Origin: Tissierellales bacterium
GTDB taxonomy: Bacteria; Bacillota; Clostridia; Tissierellales; Sedimentibacteraceae
Length of the DNA: 64,000 nt
Assembly: GCA_018433765.1 (NCBI GenBank)
Contig: JAHDQO010000007.1
Span: 1 to 64,000, forward strand
Direction of reading: 5' to 3'
The translations under genes were made by a program, and so were the position numbers. The notes under the pieces are model-generated. The model was not told where the DNA came from. It worked only from the letters and a program-made list of their open reading frames with translations, and searched no databases. Of this stretch, positions 1 through 8,824 are shown in pieces (within the stretch, counting starts at the first letter, position 1; every line of letters starts with the position of its first letter).

Positions 1-77
1 ACAATGAACGGAGAATAAAAGAGAAACTATGCTGGATGAGTCCTGTGGAATACAGGCTTAACTGCTTAGTAGCATAA
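1..77 (+). CDS. IS3-family transposase, C-terminal end only (cut by window start)
   Basis: An open frame enters from the left edge and ends at the TAA at 75-77. Its last residues read NERRIKEKLCWMSPVEYRL and then NCLVA. The (N)ER.K.KL..MSPVEYR tail is the typical end of the rve/DDE integrase domain of IS3-family OrfB transposases, which integrate and excise the element. Only about 25 residues are visible, so completeness of the element cannot be judged. It lies just downstream of the convergent deoC gene. Confidence 0.7.
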   Translation, partial: NERRIKEKLCWMSPVEYRLNCLVA

Positions 78-140
78 AAAGAAAACGCGTAGTAGAAAAA
101 TCTACTACGCTACAAAGTCTAACTTTATGGGGTCACATCA
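78..140. mobile_element. Right end of an IS3-family insertion sequence
   Basis: The non-coding stretch after the transposase stop holds a perfect 10-bp hairpin (87-96 with 101-110, stem GCGTAGTAGA). It ends with TGGGGTCACATCA at 128-140. IS3-family elements end in TCA (and begin TGA), so 140 is the likely outer base of the right inverted repeat. The left end is outside the window, so the match between the repeats and any target duplication cannot be checked. Confidence 0.5.
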
Positions 141-163
141 ACTCAACCTAAAGCTTTTTACTT

Positions 164-820
164 CTAATTATTTTGACTTTCTACTATTGCAACTGACAAA
201 CTAGCTCCAATTCTATCGGCTCCAGCATCTATAAATTCATATGCTTTATTTATATCTCTTATGCCACCTGAAGCTTTTATTTTTGCTCTGTTACCAACAG
301 TTTTTTTCATAAGTTTAACATCTGAAACAACTGCTCCACCTGTACTAAATCCTGTTGAAGTCTTTACAAAATCTGCTCCTGCATCAACAGATAAAAGACA
401 CGCTTTAACTTTTTCTTTTTCTGTTAATAAGCATGTTTCTATAATCACTTTCACTATAGCATTATCTCTCGCTTTTTCAACTACCGCTTCTATATCTTCC
501 TTGACTGTATTATAATCTTTGTTCTTTAATGCTGAAATATTTATAACCATATCAATTTCATCTGCACCATGCTGTATAGCTAATTCGGTCTCACAGGCTT
601 TTACTTCCTTCATTGTACATCCTAATGGAAATCCCACTACTGAACATATTTTTACTTCAGAATCTTTTAATTGTCTTTTAGCCAATTTTACATAATAAGG
701 ATTAACACATACTGAAGCAAAATTATGTTTAATAGCATCTTTGCAAATTTTTACAATTTCTTCACTAGATGCATCAGGTTTAAGGAGTGTATGGTCTATA
801 TAAGCTGCAATATTCTCCAT
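164..820 (-). CDS. deoC: Deoxyribose-phosphate aldolase DeoC
   Basis: This 218-residue cytoplasmic TIM-barrel aldolase cleaves 2-deoxyribose 5-phosphate to glyceraldehyde 3-phosphate and acetaldehyde in deoxynucleoside catabolism. The sequence shows the N-terminal [11 protein letters not shown] motif, the Schiff-base lysine region (FVKTSTGF) and the second catalytic lysine in KASGGIRD. Length is normal for the family. A GGAGG site lies just before the ATG. The gene is 12 bp downstream of pduL and probably shares its promoter at 1438-1466. The acetaldehyde made here can become acetyl-CoA, the type of substrate PduL handles, which may explain the pairing (inference). Confidence 0.96.
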   Translation of the reverse strand: MENIAAYIDHTLLKPDASSEEIVKICKDAIKHNFASVCVNPYYVKLAKRQLKDSEVKICSVVGFPLGCTMKEVKACETELAIQHGADEIDMVINISALKNKDYNTVKEDIEAVVEKARDNAIVKVIIETCLLTEKEKVKACLLSVDAGADFVKTSTGFSTGGAVVSDVKLMKKTVGNRAKIKASGGIRDINKAYEFIDAGADRIGASLSVAIVESQNN

Positions 821-832
821 TTACTTCCTCCA

Positions 833-1402
833 CTATTTTATTAGTTCAACAAGGTCTCCGTTTTTTAATCCAGCAGCATTGCCTTCTTCAACATCTACAT
901 GCATTTCTAAGGCAAAATCATCTCTTACTCTTATTAAAACATTCTCAAATATTAGTCCTCTTTGACCTTCTACTTTTATTTTAACTAATTCTTTATCTTT
1001 TACACCAAATTCATCTGCATCTTTAGGAGTCATATGTACATGTCTTGCTGCAGCAATAACTCCTTTTTCTAGTACTACTTCACCTTTAGGTCCTACAAGT
1101 TTAACTCCAGGTGTTCCATCTAAACTTCCTGAACCCTTAACAGGAACTTTAATTCCTAAAGTAAATCCATCACTAAGTGAAACTTCTACTTGAGATTCTT
1201 TTCTTGCTGGTCCTAATACTCTAACTCCTTTAATTGTTCTTTTTGGACCAACTAAGTCTACTTTTTCATCACATGCGTATTGTCCTGGTTGTCCCAAATC
1301 TTTGATGCTAGTAAGTTCATGTCCTTTTCCAAACAAAGTTTCTATATCTTCTTTGCTTAAATGTACATGTCTGTTTGATAGTCCCATTGGTATTTTTTTC
1401 AT
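833..1402 (-). CDS. pduL: Phosphate propanoyltransferase / phosphotransacylase PduL
   Basis: PduL-type phosphotransacylases interconvert acyl-CoA and acyl phosphate, feeding acetate or propionate kinase. The protein of 189 residues begins MKKIPMGLSNRHVHLS, the signature PduL N-terminus, and carries the second conserved motif AARHVHMTP; the histidines of both are Zn ligands in the family. I chose the ATG at 1402 over the in-frame ATG at 1432 because AGGAGGAG sits 8 bp upstream of 1402, and the longer start would lie at the predicted transcription start of the promoter at 1438-1466. No N-terminal encapsulation peptide or shell gene is seen, so it is probably a free cytosolic enzyme. Confidence 0.93.
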   Translation of the reverse strand: MKKIPMGLSNRHVHLSKEDIETLFGKGHELTSIKDLGQPGQYACDEKVDLVGPKRTIKGVRVLGPARKESQVEVSLSDGFTLGIKVPVKGSGSLDGTPGVKLVGPKGEVVLEKGVIAAARHVHMTPKDADEFGVKDKELVKIKVEGQRGLIFENVLIRVRDDFALEMHVDVEEGNAAGLKNGDLVELIK

Positions 1403-1437
1403 TGCTAATCTCCTCCTGTATACAATATTCATAAATG

Positions 1438-1466
1438 ATTATATTAAATTTTCAGTTATTTTTCAA
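1438..1466 (-). promoter_or_regulatory. Promoter for pduL-deoC
   Basis: Reading the minus strand, TTGAAA (1466-1461), a 17-bp spacer and TATAAT (1443-1438) form a near-consensus housekeeping promoter. It lies in the 74-bp gap between the aroA stop and the pduL start. It separates pduL-deoC from the aro block and supports the pduL start at 1402. Confidence 0.7.
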
Positions 1467-1476
1467 TACTAATTAA

Positions 1477-2757
1477 TTAATAACATAAACTTTTTATTGT
1501 ATCATAGAAATCTGGATTTGAAATGTTTACACAGTGACTGTTTAAAATTTCCGATTCACCTTCTGCCTTCATAGCTAATATACTCATAGTCATAGCAATT
1601 CTATGATCATCATATGAATCTATTGTAGCAGATTTTAGCTTTTCACATCCATTTATCACCATACCATCATCAAGTTCTTGTATGTCAATACCCATCTTCT
1701 TCATTTCAGTTACAACTGCACTTATTCGATTTGTTTCTTTAACTTTTAATTCAGCTGCATTTTTAATTACAGTTGTACCTTCTGCAAAAGCTGCTGCAGC
1801 AGCAATAATTGGAATTTCATCAATTAATTTTGGAATTATTTCTCCTTTTATTTCTATACCTTTCAATTTTGAATGCCGTACGATTATATCTGCTGACGGT
1901 TCATTGTTTCTTATTTGATAATTTTCAAGAGTAATATCTGCTCCCATCTTTTTGTAGATATCAACAATACCCGTTCTTGTTGGATTTATGCCAACATTTT
2001 TAAGTACTACTTCTGAACCTTCAAACAATAAAGCTGCTGTCATATAAAATGCGGCAGTTGAAATATCTCCGGGCACAAATATTTCTTTGCCAACTATATA
2101 TTTACTTGTCTCCATTAATATCTCATTTCCTTGAACTATAAGCGGAATTCCAAAATACTGCATCATTCTTTCAGTATGGTCTCTAGAAATTTTAGGTTGT
2201 ACTATTTTAACTGGTTTTTGTGAGTACATTCCCGCTAGTAATATACAAGATTTCACTTGAGCACTTGATGTTTTTTGATGATATTTAATGTTTCTTAAAT
2301 TATTGACAGGTTTAATTCTTAAAGGAGGATATATACCGTTCAAACTTTCTATATCTGCACCCATCATTTTTAAGGGTGTCATAATTCTATCCATAGGTCT
2401 TTTTTGAATTGAGCTATCACCGGAGATTAAAGTTTCAAATTGCTGTCCAGCTAATATGCCACTCATTAATCTTATAGTAGTACCAGAATTTCCAACATAG
2501 AGCATTTCGTCAGGTTTACTTAAGCCATATAGTCCTACTCCCTCTACTGTTACGTTATCTTCATTTAATTTTATATTAACGCCTAGTTTTTTAAAACATG
2601 AGATAGTAGACTTGCAATCTTCTCCTAATAAATAATTATATATTTTAGTTTCTCCTTTTGCAAGTGAACCAAACATTATACTTCTATGAGAAATAGATTT
2701 ATCTCCCGGTATATTTATAACTCCCTTTAATTTTCCTTCATATTTTTTTATTTTCAA
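1477..2757 (-). CDS. aroA: 3-phosphoshikimate 1-carboxyvinyltransferase (EPSP synthase)
   Basis: EPSP synthase joins phosphoenolpyruvate to shikimate 3-phosphate, the sixth step of the shikimate pathway. The protein shows GDKSISHRS near the N-terminus, GNSGTTIRL, the RPMDRI loop and KETNRI near the C-terminus. The length of 426 residues is normal. I place the start at a TTG (2757-2755): a GGAGG lies about 8 bp upstream, the product begins directly with the usual KIKKYEGKLKG.INIPGDKS segment, and the TTG overlaps the aroB TGA as TTGA. An in-frame ATG at 2778 would add seven residues lying inside aroB. It is the last gene of the aroC-aroB-aroA block. Confidence 0.96.
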   Translation of the reverse strand: MKIKKYEGKLKGVINIPGDKSISHRSIMFGSLAKGETKIYNYLLGEDCKSTISCFKKLGVNIKLNEDNVTVEGVGLYGLSKPDEMLYVGNSGTTIRLMSGILAGQQFETLISGDSSIQKRPMDRIMTPLKMMGADIESLNGIYPPLRIKPVNNLRNIKYHQKTSSAQVKSCILLAGMYSQKPVKIVQPKISRDHTERMMQYFGIPLIVQGNEILMETSKYIVGKEIFVPGDISTAAFYMTAALLFEGSEVVLKNVGINPTRTGIVDIYKKMGADITLENYQIRNNEPSADIIVRHSKLKGIEIKGEIIPKLIDEIPIIAAAAAFAEGTTVIKNAAELKVKETNRISAVVTEMKKMGIDIQELDDGMVINGCEKLKSATIDSYDDHRIAMTMSILAMKAEGESEILNSHCVNISNPDFYDTIKSLCY

Positions 2758-3827
2758 TTTAAACCTCCAGTTAAGCACGTCTTTATCATCTTTTCATCTG
2801 TATAAGTAAAAACTTTTACTTCTCCCTTATTGATAGGTAATACTATATTGATATGACCATTTTCATTTTTCTTATCATTTAGCATTTTAGAATATATTAT
2901 ATTTGCATCTTCATTACTTATTTTTGGAATTGATATAAACTCTTGTACTAGTTCTTTAATCTCGTAATAATAATCTTTACAAATCAATTTATTATTGTAA
3001 GCAATTAATGATTCAATAACCATTCCTATAAGTACTGCTTCACCATGATAAAGATTATATGTTCCTAATAATTCTATTCCATGTCCTACTGTATGGCCAA
3101 AATTTAATATCATTCTTATATTTGATTCTTTTTCATCTTTTTGTACTATTTCTTTTTTTATATTTATAGACTTATATATAGTATATTCTATAACTTCTTC
3201 ATCAAATTTTTCTATTAAATCCGAATTAGCTTTTATATATCTAAAAAAATCATAATCTTGTATTATTCCATATTTTATAATTTCCCCAATACCAGAATGT
3301 ACATTTTTATTATCAATTGTTTTCAGCAAATTTGTATCTATAAGTACAAATTTTGGTTGATAAAAAGTTCCTACTATGTTTTTAACACCGTTAAAATTAA
3401 CTGCTGTTTTTCCTCCTACGCTGCTATCTACTTGAGAAAGAAGAGTAGTGGGAATTTGAATAAAATCTATTCCTCTCATATAAATAGAAGCAGTAAAACC
3501 TGAAACATCACCTACAACTCCTCCACCTAAGGCTATTATTAAAGAACTTCTATCAAAATTTTGATTTAACATATCCTTAATTATTGATTGTAACGTTTCT
3601 AATGATTTATTTTGCTCCCCTTCTTTTATAACTGTAACTGAAATATCTTTGTTTAAAGCATTAACTAAATTCTTTAAGTATAATTTTTCAACAGTTTCAT
3701 CAGTAATAACATGTATTTTTTCATATTTTTTTATTTCAGGATATAACTGTAATATTTTAGAAAGCAAATTGCTTCCTATAAAGATATTGTACGAGTTTAT
3801 GCCAAGATTTACTTTTATTTTCTTCAT
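2754..3827 (-). CDS. aroB: 3-dehydroquinate synthase
   Basis: AroB is the NAD- and divalent-metal-dependent enzyme turning DAHP into 3-dehydroquinate. It has 357 residues, the normal length. It shows the NAD-binding IALGGGVVGDVSGF motif, the QIPTTLLSQVDSSVGGKTAVN segment of the active site and the metal ligand stretch LNFGHTVGHGIE. A GGTGATGA site precedes the ATG, four bases after the aroC stop. Its TGA overlaps the TTG start of aroA by two bases, which implies translational coupling. Confidence 0.97.
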   Translation of the reverse strand: MKKIKVNLGINSYNIFIGSNLLSKILQLYPEIKKYEKIHVITDETVEKLYLKNLVNALNKDISVTVIKEGEQNKSLETLQSIIKDMLNQNFDRSSLIIALGGGVVGDVSGFTASIYMRGIDFIQIPTTLLSQVDSSVGGKTAVNFNGVKNIVGTFYQPKFVLIDTNLLKTIDNKNVHSGIGEIIKYGIIQDYDFFRYIKANSDLIEKFDEEVIEYTIYKSINIKKEIVQKDEKESNIRMILNFGHTVGHGIELLGTYNLYHGEAVLIGMVIESLIAYNNKLICKDYYYEIKELVQEFISIPKISNEDANIIYSKMLNDKKNENGHINIVLPINKGEVKVFTYTDEKMIKTCLTGGLN

Positions 3828-3831
3828 TTCA

Positions 3832-4980
3832 TCACCTAGTTTTTACGTACTTAGTATAAGATATATAATTTTCGTGCATTTCTTCAATAGAATCACTACC
3901 GAATTTTTCTGTCATCTCACATGCGATAGTCCACGCTACTGCATTCTCCATAACTACTCCTGCAGCAGGAACTGCACACACATCCGAACGCTCTTTTACT
4001 GCATCAAATGATTCTTTTGATTTCATATCTACACTTTTAAGTGGTGACATAAGTGTTGGTATTGGTTTTAATGCCGCTCTGACTATTAATTGTTCACCAT
4101 TTGTCATTCCGCCTTCTATTCCACCTGCATTATTAGTTTTTCTGTAATACTTATTATCGTAATATATTTCATCATGCACTTGACCTCCTAATTTTGCAGC
4201 ATTTTCAAATGCATTACCAATTTCTACTCCTTTTACTGACTGAATACTCATTACAGCTTGAGCTATTCTACCATCTATTTTTCTATCATAATTTACATGA
4301 CTTCCAAGTCCAACAGGTAAATTAGTTACTATAACTTCAATAATCCCACCTAATGTTTCACCAATTTCTATTGCCTTATCAATTTCTATTTTCATTTGTT
4401 CTTCTGCTGTCTTATCTAACACACTCAAATCTGACTCTCTTATTCTAGCCCAATCTTCTTCACAAGTTGGAGTTTTATTATCATTAACTGTTCCTATGCA
4501 TTTTACTCTACTATGTATTTTTATATCAAAACACTCTAATAATTGCTTTGAAAAAGCACCTACAACTGTTCTTGATGCTGTTTCTCTAGCACTAGCTCGT
4601 TCTAATATATTTCTTACATCTTCTTGTCTATATTTTATAGCACCTGATAAGTCAGCGTGTCCCGGTCTAGGTTTTGTTATTACAATACCTTTATCATAGA
4701 CTATTTTGTCATGCGCCATTTTAAGCTTCCAATTTTCCCAATCTTTATTTTTTATAAGAAAGCTAAGAGGACTTCCTAATGTTTTTCCAAATCTTATTCC
4801 CGAAAATATTTCTACTTTATCTCTTTCTATTTTCATCCTGTTTCCTCTGCCATAACCTTCTTGTCTTCTCTCTAATTCTCTATTTATACGCTGTACGCTT
4901 ATATCTACATTGGCAGGAAACCCTTCTATTATACCTACTAAACCTTTTCCATGGGATTCACCAGAATTTAAAAATCTCAT
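3832..4980 (-). CDS. aroC: Chorismate synthase
   Basis: Chorismate synthase uses reduced FMN to make chorismate from EPSP. The 382-residue protein shows the family signatures GESHGKGLVGIIEG at the N-terminus, RPGHADLSG, RASARETASR and the C-terminal RSDVCAVPAAGVV block. CAGGAGGAG precedes the ATG. It is the first gene of the aroC-aroB-aroA operon and has a clear promoter at 5023-5051. Confidence 0.97.
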   Translation of the reverse strand: MRFLNSGESHGKGLVGIIEGFPANVDISVQRINRELERRQEGYGRGNRMKIERDKVEIFSGIRFGKTLGSPLSFLIKNKDWENWKLKMAHDKIVYDKGIVITKPRPGHADLSGAIKYRQEDVRNILERASARETASRTVVGAFSKQLLECFDIKIHSRVKCIGTVNDNKTPTCEEDWARIRESDLSVLDKTAEEQMKIEIDKAIEIGETLGGIIEVIVTNLPVGLGSHVNYDRKIDGRIAQAVMSIQSVKGVEIGNAFENAAKLGGQVHDEIYYDNKYYRKTNNAGGIEGGMTNGEQLIVRAALKPIPTLMSPLKSVDMKSKESFDAVKERSDVCAVPAAGVVMENAVAWTIACEMTEKFGSDSIEEMHENYISYTKYVKTR

Positions 4981-5022
4981 TATTTACTCCTCCTGTTCTT
5001 TCTTTAGACACAACATTAAAAA

Positions 5023-5051
5023 ATTATACAATATTAAAGACTAATTGTAAA
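5023..5051 (-). promoter_or_regulatory. Promoter of the aroCBA operon
   Basis: On the minus strand TTTACA (5051-5046), a 17-bp spacer and TATAAT (5028-5023) lie about 45 bp before the aroC ATG. No attenuator or riboswitch is evident between it and the gene. Confidence 0.7.
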
Positions 5052-5137
5052 TAATATAGATAAATATCTTTGATAAAATTGTATAACATTAATATTATAT
5101 ATAAACAGTTGGAAATTTCAATATTTAAATTAAAAAA

Positions 5138-5162
5138 AGAATAACCTAATTTAGGTTATTCT
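5138..5162 (-). terminator. Terminator overlapping the stop codon of the upstream gene
   Basis: A perfect 12-bp stem (AGAATAACCTAA, one-base loop) is followed on the minus strand by a run of seven T. It overlaps the TAG of the membrane protein gene that ends at 5146 and isolates that gene from aroC. Confidence 0.75.
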
Positions 5163-6072
5163 CAGATTCTCCTCCACTTTTCTTAAAACTTCCTTTTTTT
5201 ATGTTATATATTATTGTAATAACAACTAGAATAATAAAATAATAAGATATATATGTATTATATGTATTAAAATAAGTAATTTTACCTGTTAGATAAAAAA
5301 ACAATGCTGATAATGAATATATTATTATCTTATTTAATCCAAAAATATTAGTTTTTATTATTTTAGTCTTCTTTCTTACAGGCTTTAAATCTGCCAACTT
5401 ATAATACAAATCATCATTATCAGGTAAAAGTCCAAAATCATTTGTGATGCTGTATAATTTTTCTTGATTGTATATTTCTATATTTATTTTATTTTGTAAA
5501 ATTTCTATATTTTCTAAAGCTTTTTCATTTATAATATGGGGAGATACTATTAAAGCATATTTATAATTTAAGTCAAGTGCTTCAATAATAAAATCTCTTA
5601 TATCACTTAACTCTACTTTTGCTCCTTCATACATATAGAAAATTTTAATTGCTATTTTATTATTATTTATGTATCCACTAAATAATTCTTTTTCTTCTTT
5701 TTCAATCTTTAAATATCCTGATTTTTTTAAAATGAGCTTAACATATTTATCAAATTCTGTTTTAGTCATATTGTATATTTTTTCTATAAATATATTTTTT
5801 CTGATTCTATCAAAAACTAATTTTTTGCCTCTTCTTTGCCTATTTGATAATATTTTCTTATTAATCAGTGTTATCATTAAAAATATCTGAGCAGAAATTA
5901 AAATTGAAAAAATCAAACTTAATGTTCTTGAATATATAAGTAGAAAAAATATTATTGTTATAATTGTTTTAATAAGGATTAAATCTAATCGGTAACTAAA
6001 ATATTTACGACTTTTTAATGTTTCTTCAATATAGTGTTTAATATATTTCTTTTGATTCATTTCTTTATTCAT
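5146..6072 (-). CDS. Membrane protein with a possible restriction-endonuclease-like domain
   Basis: A 308-residue protein of unknown function. Two hydrophobic segments (about residues 25-70) are followed by a soluble domain of about 150 residues and two more segments near the C-terminus (about 245-290). The soluble part has a pattern of the type F..YV..ILKKSGY, then IKIFYMYEGAKVELSDIRDFI and YALIVSP, which loosely recalls Mrr/restriction-endonuclease-like membrane proteins. That assignment is a guess from pattern alone. The ATG is preceded by an AAAGGGG site. It is the last gene of a possible operon with the two genes upstream (58-bp gap) and ends in its own terminator. Confidence 0.6.
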   Translation of the reverse strand: MNKEMNQKKYIKHYIEETLKSRKYFSYRLDLILIKTIITIIFFLLIYSRTLSLIFSILISAQIFLMITLINKKILSNRQRRGKKLVFDRIRKNIFIEKIYNMTKTEFDKYVKLILKKSGYLKIEKEEKELFSGYINNNKIAIKIFYMYEGAKVELSDIRDFIIEALDLNYKYALIVSPHIINEKALENIEILQNKINIEIYNQEKLYSITNDFGLLPDNDDLYYKLADLKPVRKKTKIIKTNIFGLNKIIIYSLSALFFYLTGKITYFNTYNTYISYYFIILVVITIIYNIKKGSFKKSGGESENNLN

Positions 6073-6130
6073 AGCAATAAATACCCCTTTTAATATTTCT
6101 TACTAGTAATTATTGCCATATTTTCTTTTT

Positions 6131-6805
6131 CTATTCATATTTGACCTTATATTGTCTTAATAGTAAATAGCTTATTAATATCAGTATTAATGAAATTGTT
6201 ATAAAAATCATTATTATTTTAAAGCCTAAGTCTATAAAAAAATTTAATGGAAGCATTTGAATCATGATATCAGTTTTTGGATTTAATAGCCATAAATCAT
6301 TTGTAAATAAAATTTTGTGAAATATTGTAAAGGCTTTGTCAAAACCGAATGTCATAATAACCCCTAGAATACCAATCAAAACAAGTCCCGTAATACTGCT
6401 TGCTTTAACAGTCCTTAGCAGTGCTAATTTATCTTTTAATATTAAATAAATTATTATAACAATGACCACTACAAAACCTAAATTTCTTATTTTGAAACCA
6501 TAATCAAATAATTTTTTTACATCATTCATGTGCTGTAATTCTCTATCTTCAAAAACTTGTTCCTTTTGGCCATTAACTTCTTCATATATTATTAAATCTT
6601 TTCTTTGATCTTTCAAATATTTTAAAATTTCTTCAGATATTCTTAACAAATTCTTATGCTCTATTCCTGTAACCTGTTCTGTGTTATTTTCTTTGAATTT
6701 ATTATCAAAATAATTAGTATCAAATACAGAATACGAAAAAGAAAAGAGGAGAATAATTATAGGTAAGGTGATAAATAATATTGTTTGGCTTATTTTTTTG
6801 CACAC
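6131..6805 (-). CDS. TIGR01906/DUF1461-family integral membrane protein
   Basis: A 224-residue membrane protein with an N-terminal anchor, an extracytoplasmic region of about 90 residues and three further hydrophobic segments. The extracytoplasmic part contains RELQHMNDVKKLFDYG, which matches the R(E)..HM.DV motif of the TIGR01906/DUF1461 (Lit-like) family. Some Lit proteins are lipoprotein-modifying acyltransferases, but this clostridial branch is uncharacterised. The start is a GTG preceded by GGGGGG. It lies 28 bp downstream of a small conserved gene. Confidence 0.8.
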   Translation of the reverse strand: MCKKISQTILFITLPIIILLFSFSYSVFDTNYFDNKFKENNTEQVTGIEHKNLLRISEEILKYLKDQRKDLIIYEEVNGQKEQVFEDRELQHMNDVKKLFDYGFKIRNLGFVVVIVIIIYLILKDKLALLRTVKASSITGLVLIGILGVIMTFGFDKAFTIFHKILFTNDLWLLNPKTDIMIQMLPLNFFIDLGFKIIMIFITISLILILISYLLLRQYKVKYE

Positions 6806-6833
6806 AAGAAAGCCCCCCTTTTTTTAATTATTG

Positions 6834-6998
6834 TTATAAGTTAACTGCTCTTTCAAGCTTATCTAAATGTTTTATAGGATAATATCTAAGCAATTCCTTA
6901 AATTGATCAACTGTTAATCCTGAAGTAGTTGTATATATTTTTATTTTTTTATCAAGGTCTGCATTAATAAAATCTTGTTTAATTTTTTCAAAATCCAC
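6834..6998 (-). CDS. Small conserved protein, 54 residues, GTG start
   Basis: A short gene starting at GTG with AAAAGGAG 11 bp upstream. The product begins VDFEKIKQDFINADLDKKI and contains TSGLTVDQFKELLRYYPIKH. It is soluble and probably helical, with no cysteines. The regular amphipathic composition, RBS and position 28 bp before the DUF1461 gene argue that it is real. I recall similar short proteins in other Clostridia but cannot give a function. It may belong to the operon with the two membrane proteins downstream. Confidence 0.65.
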   Translation of the reverse strand: MDFEKIKQDFINADLDKKIKIYTTTSGLTVDQFKELLRYYPIKHLDKLERAVNL

Positions 6999-7122
6999 TA
7001 ATATTTTAACTCCTTTTCTAATTTTTAATTTTCATTATATTTTTATTATTTTAAAAAGGAGTTTTATTATTCATGCTATTATATATTTTATTATTTTTGT
7101 TTAAAATTTTAAATAGCATATA

Positions 7123-7674
7123 CTAAAATATCGGTGGTGATGTGATGCTCATTATTTCTAAATCTTCATCTGTAGGATTATAGAATTTATGAGGTAAATC
7201 TGATGCAATATATAAACTATCTCCTTCTTCTAAAAGTTCTGTCTTATCATTAAACACAGCAAGTAAGACACCTTTTTTTACTATAATACATTCTTCTGGA
7301 ACATGTATAGCAAATTCTTCACTATTCCATCTTTTAGATTTTATTTTTGTTTCATATATACCAAAATTAGGTTTTAGTTTATTACTGTTTCCAATTGGTA
7401 GTATAAAATCTAATATAGCACCATTAGATTTTATTGTAAGCTGCTTTCTCTCCTGTTTTCTAGTAATTAATATTCTGTCTTCTGAATTTTCTAGAAGATA
7501 ATGAATGGAAACATTTAAAACATTACATATCTTTTCTAATGCAGATAAAGATGGATCTATAAGATTTCTTTCAATTTGGGAAATATAACTAGGAGTAAAG
7601 CCTGTTTCTTTTGCAAATTGTGCTAAAGTTAATCCTTTCTCTTTCCTAAGTTTCCTTATTTTATTACCATCCAT
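7123..7674 (-). CDS. XRE-family transcriptional regulator with C-terminal cupin domain
   Basis: A 183-residue regulator of the common HTH-cupin design. The N-terminus carries a Cro/C1-type helix-turn-helix (residues 4-60: KIRKLRKEKGLTLAQFAKE, then SYISQIERNLIDPSLSALEKI). The C-terminus (about 105-183) has the cupin features EEGDSLYIASDLPH and a preceding HVPEECIIVKKG. Members usually sense a small ligand through the cupin and regulate nearby or unlinked metabolic genes. A GGAGG site precedes the ATG. Its target cannot be inferred from the neighbours. Confidence 0.9.
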   Translation of the reverse strand: MDGNKIRKLRKEKGLTLAQFAKETGFTPSYISQIERNLIDPSLSALEKICNVLNVSIHYLLENSEDRILITRKQERKQLTIKSNGAILDFILPIGNSNKLKPNFGIYETKIKSKRWNSEEFAIHVPEECIIVKKGVLLAVFNDKTELLEEGDSLYIASDLPHKFYNPTDEDLEIMSITSPPIF

Positions 7675-7970
7675 AAATATCCTCCATAACTTTTTTATTT
7701 GTTCAATATTTATTATTTTTACAAAAATGAACTAAGTAGAATCTAATAGTTATTTTCATTTATAGATTATATACCCTTTTTTTACATTTTTAAACATTTC
7801 AATAAAAATATAAAGGACTTAAGCCCCACTAATCTTAAGTCCCCTATAAATGCATAATATAAATTGAAATGCATAATAATTTTTTGTTATACTTAATAGC
7901 TTTCTGAATTATTTTAAAACTTTGTAAATCTAATTATTAAGAATTAAATGCTAATGCCAAAAAATATTCA
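7675..7970. other. Intergenic stretch between mtnP and the XRE regulator
   Basis: About 300 bp of AT-rich DNA. It holds the regulator's leader region at its left side of transcription and the hairpin described at 7815-7842. I see no reading frame with a ribosome site and no RNA gene. Confidence 0.5.
7815..7842 (-). terminator. Probable terminator downstream of mtnP
   Basis: A 9-bp perfect stem (GGACTTAAG/CTTAAGTCC) with a 10-base loop is followed on the minus strand by TTTATATTTTTATT. It is 130 bp past the mtnP stop, somewhat far, so the assignment is moderate. Confidence 0.5.
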
Positions 7971-8720
7971 TTACATTTTCTTTATCATATTAAATATTAA
8001 TCCTTTGACTTCTTCTATATTTTGATTAAATACTTTATAAACATCTTCCATAGTAACAGGTTTTATTTCATCTCTTCCCTCTAATCCTGCATCATAGTCA
8101 GTAACTAACCCTATGTTTACTATTGGAATTCCTAATTCAAGTGCTAAATATCCTTCTGGATATTGTGTCATATTAACTGTATCCCAACCCATACTGCTAA
8201 ACCATCTGCTTTCAGCTTTAGTTGAGAATCTTGGTCCATTAATTACTACTATTGTACCTGTTTCATGTACGGGAATTTTCATATCTTTTGCAGTTTCTAT
8301 TGCTAGCATTCTAAGCTCATTGTCATATGGTTCAGCTGCACTTATGTGCTCAACATTTGGTCCTTCAAAGTAAGTATCTTTTCTTCCTTTTGTTCTGTCA
8401 ACAAATTGATCAGATATAACAAAGTCACCGGGCTTCAAGTTAGCTTTTAGGCTGCCGCAAGAACAAGGAGATATTATTTTTTCTACGCCTAACATTTTCA
8501 TAGCATAAATATTTGCTCGATAATTAATAAGATGTGGTGGTATATGATGCTTTTTCCCATGTCTAGGTAAAAATGCAACTTTCTTACCTGAAATCTCAGC
8601 TATAGAAATTTTATCACTTGGCTTTCCATATGGAGTTTCTATTTCAATTTCTTCAACATCATCAAGAAAAGAATAAAATCCTGAACCTCCAAATACACCT
8701 ATGTCTGCTTTCTTTTCCAT
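7971..8720 (-). CDS. mtnP: S-methyl-5'-thioadenosine phosphorylase (MTAP/PNP family)
   Basis: A cytoplasmic nucleoside phosphorylase of 249 residues, the family length. It shows GVFGGSGFYSFL (phosphate-binding loop), PYGKPSD, FLPRHGKKHHIPPHLINYRANIYA and the substrate-binding VNMTQYPEGYLALELGI. MTAP releases adenine and methylthioribose 1-phosphate from the polyamine or AHL by-product methylthioadenosine. Close relatives act on methylthioinosine or other purine nucleosides, so the exact substrate is uncertain. AAGGAGG precedes the ATG and a strong promoter lies at 8779-8807. Confidence 0.92.
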   Translation of the reverse strand: MEKKADIGVFGGSGFYSFLDDVEEIEIETPYGKPSDKISIAEISGKKVAFLPRHGKKHHIPPHLINYRANIYAMKMLGVEKIISPCSCGSLKANLKPGDFVISDQFVDRTKGRKDTYFEGPNVEHISAAEPYDNELRMLAIETAKDMKIPVHETGTIVVINGPRFSTKAESRWFSSMGWDTVNMTQYPEGYLALELGIPIVNIGLVTDYDAGLEGRDEIKPVTMEDVYKVFNQNIEEVKGLIFNMIKKM

Positions 8721-8778
8721 ACTAAACCTCCTTATAAATATATAAGCATTCTTAAATTTAATATAAAACCATATGTAA

Positions 8779-8807
8779 ATTTTACATTATTTACTTATTT
8801 ACGTCAA
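8779..8807 (-). promoter_or_regulatory. Promoter of mtnP
   Basis: TTGACG (8807-8802), 17-bp spacer and TAAAAT (8784-8779) on the minus strand, about 60 bp before the start codon. Confidence 0.65.
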
Positions 8808-8824
8808 TTGTCTTTTTATTATTT

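Noticed and set aside
1403-1432. Ten-residue N-terminal extension of PduL as an encapsulation peptide
   Set aside because: The upstream ATG has no ribosome site and lies at the predicted transcription start; the ATG at 1402 has AGGAGGAG.
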